DNA of 28,152 nucleotides from CAADGY01 sp900696665 (GTDB taxonomy: Bacteria > Acidobacteriota > Terriglobia > Bryobacterales > Bryobacteraceae). The notes below the pieces were generated by a model. It made no database searches. It was not told the DNA's origin and saw only the letters and a list, made by a program, of their open reading frames with translations. A program made the translations under genes and the position numbers. The stretch lies in NCBI GenBank assembly GCA_035063885.1, contig JAPSFM010000070.1:1-28152 (forward strand), in the 5' to 3' direction. Positions within the stretch are counted from its first letter, which is position 1. Every line of letters starts with the position of its first letter. Of the stretch, positions 6,978 to 14,974 are shown in pieces.

Positions 6978-8063
6978 TCACTTCAACGGCAACGGGACGG
7001 CTCTGCCGGACTTGACAGACATTTTCGCGGCTTCGATGATCTCCACGACGTCCACGTTGATGTCGAGCGCGGTAAGACCCTCGATGGGCTTTCTGTTCCG
7101 GAGCGCATCGATCATGAACGCGATCGGTTCGGACTCCGCCGGAGCGAGACCGGCGGCGGGCAGTTGCGCCGGTTCGGAGCGGCCTTTTCGATGCTCGACA
7201 CCCTTGCTGGTGACATATAGGCTCCCAGAGCGGCCGAACACTTCAAGATCCTGGAAGCTGCGCGGCAAATCCCAACTGCCTTCGAAAATTCCCACCGCGT
7301 CCTTGTAGGAAAGAATCATCGTGGAGTTGTCCTCGACTTTCGGAAACTCCTGTGGACGCAGGTGCTGCACGGTGGCATAAACGGTCTGGGGCTTGCCCAG
7401 GTACCACAAGCTCCACAATGCGTTGTAACAACCAAAGTCCATCAGTGCGCCGGCGCCATTCTTCACCGGGTCGGTCAGCCATGCAAAGAAGTACTTGTTG
7501 AGGCCTGTGGGACCACCGGGGCCGCCATGTCCGACAATGCCGTGCAGCCTGTAGACCGGGCCGACAGCGCCGCTTTCGGCCACTTTCCGGGCGGTGTAGT
7601 TGGACGGCCACCATGCCATCTGGTAGTTCGTCATCACTTGAATGCCATGCTGTTTTGCCAATCGCTGAATTGCCACGGCATCTTTGTATGTGGAAGCGAG
7701 CGGCTTCTCAAACATCACGCTGATTTTGCGCGGTGCGCACGCCTGTACGATCTCCAGGTGGCGGTTGTTTTCGACAAATGCCCACACGATGTCTGGCTTC
7801 GCTTGGTCCAGCATCTTCTTGTAGTCGTCGAAAAAGGGAGTGGCCGTTGCACCCCTTTTCTTCGCTTCGGCGACCAGTTCGGGGATGGTCTCGGCAATCC
7901 CAACCAGCTTTGCGGGCTGGCCGGAAATCATCTTTCCCAGGTGTCCCCAAACGTGCGAGTGCACCAGACCCACCACGGCGATCTTATATTCCTGTGCCAT
8001 GGCAGGAAGCACAAAGAGACCAAGAAGTGCGAATATCCGTCTCATAAGCATCCAAATTAGCAT
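6978..8063 (-). CDS. secreted Gfo/Idh/MocA-family oxidoreductase
   Basis: NAD(P)-dependent sugar or cyclitol dehydrogenase-type fold. After a signal peptide (core about residues 9-23, cleavage near AMA-QEY) the Rossmann dinucleotide-binding strand reads KIAVVGLVHSHVWGH (27-41), and the cis-proline/catalytic-lysine motif EKPL is at 119-122. The C-terminal half is the alpha/beta substrate-binding domain with GALMDFGCYN. The glycine pattern VGLVHSH departs from the usual GxGxxG, as in many acidobacterial secreted members, so cofactor binding may differ. ATG at 8063 lies one base after the stop of the CocE-like gene, suggesting coupling. A third Met (8045) begins a more typical signal peptide (MRRIFALL) and is an alternative start. 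The substrate cannot be told from sequence. Confidence 0.9.
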   Translation of the reverse strand: MLIWMLMRRIFALLGLFVLPAMAQEYKIAVVGLVHSHVWGHLGKMISGQPAKLVGIAETIPELVAEAKKRGATATPFFDDYKKMLDQAKPDIVWAFVENNRHLEIVQACAPRKISVMFEKPLASTYKDAVAIQRLAKQHGIQVMTNYQMAWWPSNYTARKVAESGAVGPVYRLHGIVGHGGPGGPTGLNKYFFAWLTDPVKNGAGALMDFGCYNALWSLWYLGKPQTVYATVQHLRPQEFPKVEDNSTMILSYKDAVGIFEGSWDLPRSFQDLEVFGRSGSLYVTSKGVEHRKGRSEPAQLPAAGLAPAESEPIAFMIDALRNRKPIEGLTALDINVDVVEIIEAAKMSVKSGRAVPLPLK

Positions 8064-8064
8064 G

Positions 8065-9933
8065 CTAGCGCGCGGATGCCGGAATCACCGGCAGAATGAC
8101 GTGCGACGGCCGCGTGGCGTCAAAATAAACTGTATTGGTTGCCGTCACCATCCGGCGGTGCTGATTCAAAGGTTCGCCGGTGTTGGGGTTCACGTCAAAG
8201 CGTGGGTAGTTACTGCTCGAAATATCGAGGCGGATACGGTGTCCGGCCTTAAAGACGTTCGATGTGGGGTACAGCTTGATCGTGAACTCGTAGACGGCGC
8301 CGGGCTTCATCAGTTCCTGTTTCTCGAGCGAATTGCGGAAACGGGCACGGAGGATGCCATCTTCGATATTCATGTCGATGCCACCAGGAAAATCGGGCGA
8401 CGGCGGATGCACATCGATCAGCTTGGCGGTGAAATCCGTGTCGGGCGCGGATGAGGAAGCCCACAGCTTGACATCGATAGGTCCGGTCACTTCCACGTCT
8501 TCCTTCAACGGAGGAGTCTGGAATACCAGGATGTCGCGGCGCGCCGACAGCGGCAGGGAGTCTTTGCAGTTCCAGACGTGCTCGCCGCATTTCTGGTCCC
8601 ACGCGCCTTGAAGCATGATGCCAACGCCCGACGAGATATTGCCGCCGATGGTGGGCACGGGATTCCGCGGGTCGAAGTCGTAGGCCGCTGAAGCGTTGCG
8701 CGAAGTGGGCTTTACCGTCGAAAGTCCGCCTCCGGCCTGGAGGTAATACGGCGTGAAACGGGTGCGGGCCAGCGGCCATTCCTTCTCATCCCGCCACACG
8801 CCGCCGTGCTCGTGCTGGCCTTTCGCGTTCTTGGCTTCGGTGCCCCCTCCCATGACGAATATTTTCACGGGAGCGTCGCTTTCCACGCCGTTTTCAGTGC
8901 TCTTCAGCCAGCGGTCGAACCAGCGCGCGCGAAATTCCAGCCCATTAATGGCGGCATCAGATCCGAAGTCCACCTGGCCGTGCGCATGATTGTTGTGAGC
9001 ACCATGAATCCAGGGGCCGAGGATCATCTTTATCGAACTTCGCTTGGCTTTGTGAAGAGCTTCGTACGTCATCGTTGTCTGGCGCGCCCAGGAGTCGTAC
9101 CAGCCGCCGATGAGGTAAACCGGGATATCTTTGTAGGCGGGCACCTGGTCCACCACGTTAAAGCCCGGCTGCTTCCAATAGGAATCGTTCTCGCCGCGTG
9201 CCATCGCCTCTACCAGCCAGTCTTCGTATTCGGGCGCCAGGCGCAGCGGTGTCAATCCTTTCCGCAGCGGCAGGTTGTCCAGGTACTGACGAACGTGTTT
9301 TCCCGCTTCGTCGAGCACGGCCTGAGTTCCGGGATCCCGCGAGGCGCGACTGCCCCGCGGCGCGCCGATCGTAAAGATCCAATTCATGAAGCGCAGTTCG
9401 AATGCGCCGCCATTGCGCATGCCGAAATAGCCCGCGTTGGCGACAGCATCCACCGGCACCATGGCCTTGAGTCCGGGCGGGTTCGATAGCGCCAGCGCAT
9501 GTTGAGTGCCTCCCGCGTAGGAAGTGCCGACCGTTCCGAAGCCGCCGTCGCTCCATGGCTGCTTCACGATCCACGCGGCGGTGTCAAAGCCGTCGGGCAC
9601 GTCATCCGTCATCATGTGCCAGACGCCTTCCGAGCCATAGCGGCCGCGCGTGTCCTGCACCACAGCCACATAACCGCGCGCCGCAAACCATGGCGCCCAA
9701 CCTTTTCCGGCCCCATCCTTGTTGTAGGGGATGCGTTCGAGGACGGCAGGAAACTTGCCTTCCAGACGCACGCCGTCACGCGCCGGAAAGTAAAGGTCCG
9801 TGGCTAGGCGCACTCCATCGCGCATAGCCACCATTACGTTCTTCTCGACAGAATAGGAACCCTCCGGCGCTTGAGCAAACGCGGCCGGGGCAAGCAGCAG
9901 CAGTGTGTAAATGAAACGGGTGGCTAGTGTCAT
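8065..9933 (-). CDS. CocE/NonD-family serine hydrolase (X-Pro dipeptidyl-peptidase S15-like)
   Basis: Secreted alpha/beta hydrolase of 622 residues. The signal peptide is about residues 1-20 (MTLATRF..AAFA-QAP). The catalytic triad is readable: Ser138 in GTSYAGG, Asp280 in GGWYDSW and His310 in GPWIHGAH, all in the standard order of the S15/CocE family. VVQDTRGRYGSEG (91-103) is the typical segment with the oxyanion-hole region. The C-terminal third, from about residue 460, is the jelly-roll domain (VTGPIDVKLWASS, GHRIRLDISSSNYPRFDVN) that shapes the active site. Members act as alpha-amino-acid ester hydrolases, cocaine esterase or glutaryl acylases, so the exact substrate is open. It is followed one base later by the Gfo/Idh/MocA gene. 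Confidence 0.95.
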   Translation of the reverse strand: MTLATRFIYTLLLLAPAAFAQAPEGSYSVEKNVMVAMRDGVRLATDLYFPARDGVRLEGKFPAVLERIPYNKDGAGKGWAPWFAARGYVAVVQDTRGRYGSEGVWHMMTDDVPDGFDTAAWIVKQPWSDGGFGTVGTSYAGGTQHALALSNPPGLKAMVPVDAVANAGYFGMRNGGAFELRFMNWIFTIGAPRGSRASRDPGTQAVLDEAGKHVRQYLDNLPLRKGLTPLRLAPEYEDWLVEAMARGENDSYWKQPGFNVVDQVPAYKDIPVYLIGGWYDSWARQTTMTYEALHKAKRSSIKMILGPWIHGAHNNHAHGQVDFGSDAAINGLEFRARWFDRWLKSTENGVESDAPVKIFVMGGGTEAKNAKGQHEHGGVWRDEKEWPLARTRFTPYYLQAGGGLSTVKPTSRNASAAYDFDPRNPVPTIGGNISSGVGIMLQGAWDQKCGEHVWNCKDSLPLSARRDILVFQTPPLKEDVEVTGPIDVKLWASSSAPDTDFTAKLIDVHPPSPDFPGGIDMNIEDGILRARFRNSLEKQELMKPGAVYEFTIKLYPTSNVFKAGHRIRLDISSSNYPRFDVNPNTGEPLNQHRRMVTATNTVYFDATRPSHVILPVIPASAR

Positions 9934-9953
9934 TCCAGTGATCTTATCCGGTT

Positions 9954-9998
9954 TTGACTTCAGTAGAACGCTCCTATAGACTCTTGCTATCAGGGAGA
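9954..9998 (+). promoter_or_regulatory. putative sigma-70 promoter and ribosome-binding site for the nfeD-flotillin operon
   Basis: In the 72-bp gap between divergent genes, TTGACT (9954-9959) is followed after 17 bp by TAGACT (9977-9982), with an overlapping TATAGA (9975-9980; spacing 15). GGGAGA at 9993-9998 is a good Shine-Dalgarno 7 nt before ATG at 10006. The promoter of the divergent hydrolase gene must lie in the same gap but has no clear consensus. Confidence 0.5.
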
Positions 9999-10005
9999 AC
10001 CAGTT

Positions 10006-10545
10006 ATGGCCGAAGTCATCTCGCAGCTTTCTGCGTTTTCGATTTTTCTCGGCATTGCGGCGGTTGGATTTTTGTTCCTACTGGTCTCGCTGGTATTCGG
10101 TGAAGTGTTTGATCATCTTGGCAGTGATTTCGATCACGGTCTCGACCACGGTCCGAGCTTTTTCAGCCCCAGAATTTTGAGTGTCTTTGTGACCGCATTC
10201 GGTGGGACCGGCGCGGTTGCATCCCACTACGGCGCGGGCGTTGTCCCCGCATCGGCCGCCGGCTTCGTCAGCGGAGTGGTTTTTGCGTCCATTATCTTCC
10301 TGTTCGCCAGGTTCCTATACAGCCAGCAGGCTTCAACGGACATGCGGCAAATCGATGTCGTCGGACAGAACGCGCGCGTGATTGTGAGCATTCCTTCCGG
10401 CGGCGTCGGACAGGTACGATGCCGCGTTGGAGAGGAACTCGTGGATAAGGTCGCCAAGTCGTTCGACGGCGGCGCAATCCCTGAAAACCGCATCGTCAGG
10501 GTAGAAGAGACGCTGGGCGAAATCGTCATCGTTCGTCCGCAGTAA
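10006..10545 (+). CDS. NfeD-like membrane protein (YuaF type)
   Basis: Short NfeD-family protein of 179 residues, the flotillin-associated type without the serine-protease (ClpP-like) domain. Membrane helices are about residues 9-31, 55-76 and 81-104. A His/Asp-rich loop (FDHLGSDFDHGLDHGPS, 35-51) lies between the first two. The C-terminal 113-179 is the OB-fold NfeD domain (DVVGQNARVIVSIP..GQVRC..IVIVRPQ) and should face the cytoplasm. In the Bacillus subtilis yuaF-yuaG pair the NfeD protein is co-expressed with flotillin in membrane microdomains; the next gene here is a flotillin, 12 bp away. It has its own Shine-Dalgarno and probable promoter. The role is inferred from family and context. 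Confidence 0.9.
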   Translation: MAEVISQLSAFSIFLGIAAVGFLFLLVSLVFGEVFDHLGSDFDHGLDHGPSFFSPRILSVFVTAFGGTGAVASHYGAGVVPASAAGFVSGVVFASIIFLFARFLYSQQASTDMRQIDVVGQNARVIVSIPSGGVGQVRCRVGEELVDKVAKSFDGGAIPENRIVRVEETLGEIVIVRPQ

Positions 10546-10557
10546 AGGAAGGATTCC

Positions 10558-12135
10558 ATGTTCGAAGCATCCCGGCTTTTGATTCCGTTGATAGTCCTGT
10601 TCGTACTGCTGGCCCTGTTTATCGCCGCGGCTCTCTTCAGCCGGAACTATCTAAAGGTGCCGCCCAATACGGTCGCCGTGCTGAGCGGGCGCAAAAGAAA
10701 ACTCGCCGACGGGCGCATGGTGGGATACCGGATGGTCCGCGGTGGTGCAGCATTGCGGATCCCGCTGCTCGAGAAAGTCGACTACCTTTCTCTGAACGTT
10801 CTTACCATCCCGCTCGAAATCAAGCGCGCCTACACCCTGAAGGGTGTTCCCGTGTCGGTGAAAGCGGTAGCGAACGTAAAAATACGAAGCGATGAAACAT
10901 CGCTTCACGCCGCCGCCGAACGTTTTCTCGGGATGACACATGACAACATTCAGCGAGTGATTTTTCAAACGTTGGAAGGTCACCTGCGATCGATTCTGGG
11001 CACGCTCACGGTTGAAGAGGTAAACAGCGACCGGCAGAGTTTTGCGCAGAAATTGACGAGCGAAGCAGCGGTGGACCTGGAGAAGATGGGCCTCGGCGTC
11101 GACGTCCTCACTATTCAGGAAGTGAGTGACGAAGAGGAGTATCTGAACGCTCTTGGCAAGCGGCGTACGGCGGAAGTGAAGCGCGACGCAGTGATCGGTG
11201 AAGCGGACGCGACCCGTGACGCGAAGATCCGGTCAGCACAGGCCTTGCAGGAAGGCGAGAGGGCCAAGCTAAACGCTGATGCCGAGATTGCACAGGCGCA
11301 GCGCGATCTTCAGATCCGCCAGGCACAGTACCAGGCCGAAGTGGAGCGCGAAAAGGCCGCAGCCGATCAATCGGGACCGTTAGCGAGCGCCAAGGCCAGG
11401 CAGGCGGTGATTGCGGAAGAAGTGAGAGTGGAGCGCACACGCACCCAGGAAATGATATCGGTGCAGCAGCAGGAAGTGCTCCGGAAGCAGCAGGAACTGG
11501 AGGCTACGGTTATCAAGCCGGCGGACGCGGAGCGGCAGGCGGCCGTCGTTCGGGCCGAGGGTGCGAAAGCGGCGGCGATTCTCGAGGCGGAAGGCAGACG
11601 CGCGGCTCTCATCGCAATGGCTGAAGCCGAACAGGAAAAGCTGCGCAAAGAGGGTGCCGGGCGCGCTTCGGCGCTGGAGTCCGAAGGGAAGGCGGAAGCA
11701 GCAAAAATTGAGGCGATCGGCCTGGCACAGGCCAAGGCCATCGAGGCACAGGGCATTGCCGAAGCCGCCGCGATCCTGCGCAAGGCGGAAGCATGGAAGC
11801 AATTCAACGAAGCGGCCCGCCTGCAAACGGTGCTGGAGAAACTGCCGGCCATTCTTCAGGCTTCCACCGGCATCTTCAGTTCGGTGGCGGCGCCACTCGG
11901 CAACATCGATAAACTTGTGGTTATCGATCAGGGCAATGGCGCCCCGGAGGCGAACAGCGGCGTCTCGCGCCTGGCCAAAACCGGTCCCGCTGTCGTGTTT
12001 GGACTGCTTCAGCAACTCGAAGCGCTGGGCCTGAATCTTCCAGCGGTACTGAGCCAACTCGGGATTTCGGAGCCTGTGGGCGGCAAGAGGACCGCTGCCG
12101 CCGGGGTTGGAGACGGGGCGGTGAAGGTGGATTGA
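10558..12135 (+). CDS. flotillin-like SPFH-domain protein (FloT/YuaG type)
   Basis: Membrane-microdomain scaffold of 525 residues, close to the size of B. subtilis YuaG. An N-terminal membrane-inserting helix (about 8-27) is followed by the SPFH/band-7 domain (about 30-210, starting SRNYLKVPPNTVAVLSGR). A long Ala/Glu/Gln/Lys-rich coiled-coil region follows (about 210-425) with repeated AEA, QAQ and EAEGR units, the flotillin signature. The tail (430-525) includes LQTVLEKLPAIL and a hydrophobic stretch around VFGLLQQLEALGLNLP. It oligomerises at the inner membrane. GGAAGGA at 10547-10553 is a plausible Shine-Dalgarno. The stop TGA shares its last base with the ATG of the next gene, so the three genes probably form one transcript. 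Confidence 0.96.
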   Translation: MFEASRLLIPLIVLFVLLALFIAAALFSRNYLKVPPNTVAVLSGRKRKLADGRMVGYRMVRGGAALRIPLLEKVDYLSLNVLTIPLEIKRAYTLKGVPVSVKAVANVKIRSDETSLHAAAERFLGMTHDNIQRVIFQTLEGHLRSILGTLTVEEVNSDRQSFAQKLTSEAAVDLEKMGLGVDVLTIQEVSDEEEYLNALGKRRTAEVKRDAVIGEADATRDAKIRSAQALQEGERAKLNADAEIAQAQRDLQIRQAQYQAEVEREKAAADQSGPLASAKARQAVIAEEVRVERTRTQEMISVQQQEVLRKQQELEATVIKPADAERQAAVVRAEGAKAAAILEAEGRRAALIAMAEAEQEKLRKEGAGRASALESEGKAEAAKIEAIGLAQAKAIEAQGIAEAAAILRKAEAWKQFNEAARLQTVLEKLPAILQASTGIFSSVAAPLGNIDKLVVIDQGNGAPEANSGVSRLAKTGPAVVFGLLQQLEALGLNLPAVLSQLGISEPVGGKRTAAAGVGDGAVKVD

Positions 12136-13037
12136 TGCGCCGGCGGGAATTCCTGCTATCGTGCGCGGCGGCCGGCGCCGCGCCGGATTCTATTCTCGTG
12201 CATGAGCACGTGATGGTCGATTTTGCCGGAGCGGAGAAGATCAGGCCCGGCCGCTACGATGCGGACGAAGTCTTTCATACAGCCAAACCGAAACTCGAAG
12301 AAGTGAAGCGCCTGGGATGCAGGCGGCTTCAGGAATGTACGCCCGCCTACATCGGCCGCGATGCCGTATTACTGGCGAGATTGCAGGAGGCCACCGGTGT
12401 CGAGATTTGGACCAACACCGGGATCTACGGCGCTGCTGATCACAAGTTCGTTCCCGGTTATGCGCGAAGGGAATCCGCCGCCGAACTCGCGAGCCGCTGG
12501 ATTGCCGAATGGCGCAAAGGGATTGACGGCGTGAAACCGCGATTCATTAAGACCGGAGTGAACCACGGACCACTGGCGGAACTCGACCGGAAGCTGGTGC
12601 GAGCTGCGGCGATTACATCGCGTGAGACCGGGCTGACCATCGCCTCTCACACGGGCAACGGCAAAGCGGCGGTAGAGCAGGCGGAGATCGTGCTTGCGGA
12701 GAAGGTCCCTTCATCGCGCTTTGTCTGGGTGCACGCGCAGAACGAGAAGAACCACTCATTCCATGAAAAGATGGCCCGTGAAGGCTTTTGGGTGGAGTTC
12801 GACGGTATCGGCCCCAAATCGGCCGGCTGGCATCTGGAGTGTGTTCGGTTTATGGCGGAAAGAAATCTGCTGTCGCGGACCTTGATTTCTCAGGATGCAG
12901 GCTGGTATCACGTGGGCGAGCCGGGAGGCGGGGATTACCGGGGCTATACCTATCTCTATACGGATTTTCTGCCGCGCCTCGATGGCTCCTGGCGGCGGAC
13001 GCTGATGTGGGACAACCCGCGTACGGCATTTGGGTGA
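12135..13037 (+). CDS. phosphotriesterase-family metal-dependent hydrolase
   Basis: Amidohydrolase-superfamily TIM barrel of the phosphotriesterase/lactonase type, 300 residues. The metal ligands are in order: His23-x-His25 (VHEHVMVD), Lys139 (FIKTGVN; expected carbamylated bridging lysine), His172 (ASHTGNG), His200 (WVHAQNE) and Asp254 (SQDAGW). Spacings agree with known PTE except a shorter final interval. The C-terminus DNPRTAF matches the family's NPRRAF ending. The N-terminus MRRREFLLSC resembles a Tat RRxFL motif, but the hydrophobic part is very short, so export is uncertain. A TTG codon at 12132 just upstream is an alternative start; ATG at 12135, overlapping the flotillin stop by one base, is preferred. 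The substrate is unknown (lactone or phosphoester plausible). Confidence 0.92.
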   Translation: MRRREFLLSCAAAGAAPDSILVHEHVMVDFAGAEKIRPGRYDADEVFHTAKPKLEEVKRLGCRRLQECTPAYIGRDAVLLARLQEATGVEIWTNTGIYGAADHKFVPGYARRESAAELASRWIAEWRKGIDGVKPRFIKTGVNHGPLAELDRKLVRAAAITSRETGLTIASHTGNGKAAVEQAEIVLAEKVPSSRFVWVHAQNEKNHSFHEKMAREGFWVEFDGIGPKSAGWHLECVRFMAERNLLSRTLISQDAGWYHVGEPGGGDYRGYTYLYTDFLPRLDGSWRRTLMWDNPRTAFG

Positions 13038-13089
13038 AGCCGGAGCGCAGGTTGCGGAATAACCGGGGGCTTTGCCAAACTCAAGTTTC

Positions 13090-13896
13090 ATGCTTTGCCG
13101 CGTGTTTTCAAGGTGTGTCGCGGCGCCACTGGTGCTGGCGTTGTGTCTTCCAGCGTATTCGTTTCAAGCGACGCCCGGGGGGGCGGAGCCATCCGTCGAC
13201 CGCCAGAAAATTTCCAATGGTGGTGAGACGCTGCACTACTCCATTGAGTGGCGTCTCATCGAAGCAGGACGCGCACGTCTGAGCTGGACGCCCGCCCAGA
13301 TCGGCGGCGAGTCCGGCTGGCAAGTGGATCTGCTACTCGAATCGACCGGCCTCGTTTCGAAGCTATACAAGGTGGAAGACCACTATCGCGTGATGTTAAC
13401 GGAATCCCTTTGCGCCACCAGCAGTCTGTTGAAGGCCAACGAAGGCCGGCGGAAGAGGGAGACCAGAGTCACCTATGACCGCATCAACAAGAAAGCCTAC
13501 TATCTGGAGTGGGACTTGGTCAAAGACGCGGCTGTAAAGCAAAACGAAGTAGCGATTCCCGATTGCGTACACGACGTTGTGGGTGCGCTGGCCGCACTGC
13601 GGGCGAAGGACTTCGACCCGCCGGCCTCGAGGCAGTTTCCGATCAGCGACGGAAAAAAGTTCATCGAGGCGAAAGTAGAGGCGCAGGAGAAGGAAACGAT
13701 ACAGACGCCCGCCGGTTCCTACAAAACCATTCGCTACGAAGCCTTCCTCTACAACGGGATTCTGTACTCGAAGAAGGGAAGGCTGTTTGTGTGGCTGACG
13801 GATGATGAGCGGCGGATGCCGGTGCAGATCCGCATCCGCCTGGGATTCGCCGTCGGCACCGTTACCCTGCAATTGGAAAAAGAGGAGTCTTCTTGA
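13090..13896 (+). CDS. DUF3108 domain-containing exported protein
   Basis: Predicted periplasmic protein of about 268 residues with an N-terminal signal peptide (hydrophobic core VAAPLVLALCLPAYSF). The rest is beta-rich and matches the DUF3108 layout: an early GETLHYSIEWRLIEAGRARL strand pair, a middle VTYDRINKKAYYLEWDLV segment, a DVVGALAALRAKDF segment, and a late TPAGSYKTIRYE..RLFVWLTDDERRMPVQIRIRLGFAVGTVTLQL module. Function is not established for the family; the fold is thought to be lipocalin-like or outer-membrane associated. A TTG at 13072 extends the frame by six residues, but ATG 13090 is the more usual start. Neither has a good ribosome-binding site. It is coupled to the next gene by a 4-nt overlap. 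Confidence 0.88.
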   Translation: MLCRVFSRCVAAPLVLALCLPAYSFQATPGGAEPSVDRQKISNGGETLHYSIEWRLIEAGRARLSWTPAQIGGESGWQVDLLLESTGLVSKLYKVEDHYRVMLTESLCATSSLLKANEGRRKRETRVTYDRINKKAYYLEWDLVKDAAVKQNEVAIPDCVHDVVGALAALRAKDFDPPASRQFPISDGKKFIEAKVEAQEKETIQTPAGSYKTIRYEAFLYNGILYSKKGRLFVWLTDDERRMPVQIRIRLGFAVGTVTLQLEKEESS

Positions 13897-14948
13897 GCAA
13901 GATTGCACTGTGGATTGCGTCAGCCCTGTTACTGTTTGCACAGACTGATGCTTTGCTGCCAGCCCGTGATGCGGTGAAACTTTGTGAACGTGTGACGCAG
14001 TTGATGGAGGCCACGGGAATCGCGATACCGGAGTTGGCACGCGCGGGCGCGCCGGTGGCGGAAAACGCCAAACAGGCGCTGACGAACTTGCGGAGCAGCC
14101 CGGGGATGTCTCACGCCGGGTATGCTTACACCTTTCTTTCGAACGTGAAGGCCTTCCTGGCGCTTTCCGATGCTGTGCCCAAGCCCTTTCCGCTTCAGGA
14201 AACCACCGGGAAGCAGTTGGTGGAGCTGCGCGAAGCCGCTGGCCGCATTGAAGCGCATTTCCGGGCATTGCTGGAACAGAAAGAGAGGCAGTTGCGAAAT
14301 CCTGACCGTGATAACCTGAAGCGCTATGCCGAGGCGAACGGCAACCTGCCGGCGCCACAGGCGAATTCGAGAGTTGTATTTCTCGGGGATTCGATCACCG
14401 ACGGCTGGCGGCTGAATCAGTATTTTCCGGGGCGGGACTTCGTGAACCGTGGCATTAGCGGACAGATCACGGGTGAGATGCTAGGCCGCTTCAAAGCCGA
14501 CGTCATTGACCTGAAACCGGCCGCGGTCCTGATTCTGGCGGGCACGAACGATCTGGCGCGCGGGGTGCGCGTGAATGTGATTCAGAATAATCTCTCGATG
14601 ATGGCGGATTTGGCCCTGGCCCACAATATCAAGCCGATACTGGCCTCGGTGTTGCCGATCCACGATTACAATAAGGGCGTGAACCCGCAGTTTGAGCAGA
14701 GCCCGCGCCGGAGTCCGGAGCTGATTCGCACATTGAATACGTGGATGGAACGATACGCCTCCGATAAGCACATTGCGTATCTCGATTACTACTCGGCGAT
14801 GGTGGACGCTTCCGGATTCCTGCGACGCGAACTGGCCGACGACGGCCTGCATCCGAACAGCGCCGGATACCGGGTGATGGCGCCGCTTGCCTTGGCGGCG
14901 ATTGAGAAGACGCTGGCGCCCGCTCCAGCCGGGAGAAGACGGCGGTAG
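13893..14948 (+). CDS. SGNH/GDSL-family hydrolase
   Basis: Secreted esterase or acylhydrolase of the SGNH superfamily, resembling the platelet-activating-factor acetylhydrolase subunit type. All four blocks are present: Ser167 in FLGDSITDGW, Gly in NRGISGQIT (about 187-190), Asn219 in LAGTNDL, and Asp317/His320 in DDGLHPN. The N-terminal 160 residues are a signal peptide (about 1-20) and a helical extension not found in minimal SGNH enzymes. The start is TTG at 13893: it overlaps the previous stop (TTGA) and has an excellent AGAGGAG Shine-Dalgarno at 13881-13887, which decides the start. Likely targets are acetyl or acyl esters on sugars or lipids. The C-terminus ends in a basic GRRRR tail. 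Confidence 0.94.
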   Translation: MSKIALWIASALLLFAQTDALLPARDAVKLCERVTQLMEATGIAIPELARAGAPVAENAKQALTNLRSSPGMSHAGYAYTFLSNVKAFLALSDAVPKPFPLQETTGKQLVELREAAGRIEAHFRALLEQKERQLRNPDRDNLKRYAEANGNLPAPQANSRVVFLGDSITDGWRLNQYFPGRDFVNRGISGQITGEMLGRFKADVIDLKPAAVLILAGTNDLARGVRVNVIQNNLSMMADLALAHNIKPILASVLPIHDYNKGVNPQFEQSPRRSPELIRTLNTWMERYASDKHIAYLDYYSAMVDASGFLRRELADDGLHPNSAGYRVMAPLALAAIEKTLAPAPAGRRRR

Positions 14949-14954
14949 CAGCTT

Positions 14955-14969
14955 TTTCCCACGGGGAAA
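14955..14969 (+). promoter_or_regulatory. small hairpin masking the methyltransferase ribosome-binding site
   Basis: TTTCCC (14955-14960) pairs perfectly with GGGAAA (14964-14969) across an ACG loop. The right arm contains the GGGGA Shine-Dalgarno of the gene starting at 14975, and the hairpin begins 7 nt after the upstream stop codon (14946-14948). A ribosome finishing the SGNH gene would open it, so it may enforce translational coupling. The stem is short and its effect is inferred. Confidence 0.35.
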
Positions 14970-14974
14970 TACCG

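Noticed and set aside
13396..14358. 320-codon open frame on the minus strand across two genes
   Set aside because: It is antisense to the DUF3108 and SGNH genes, both with clear motifs, start signals and coupling.
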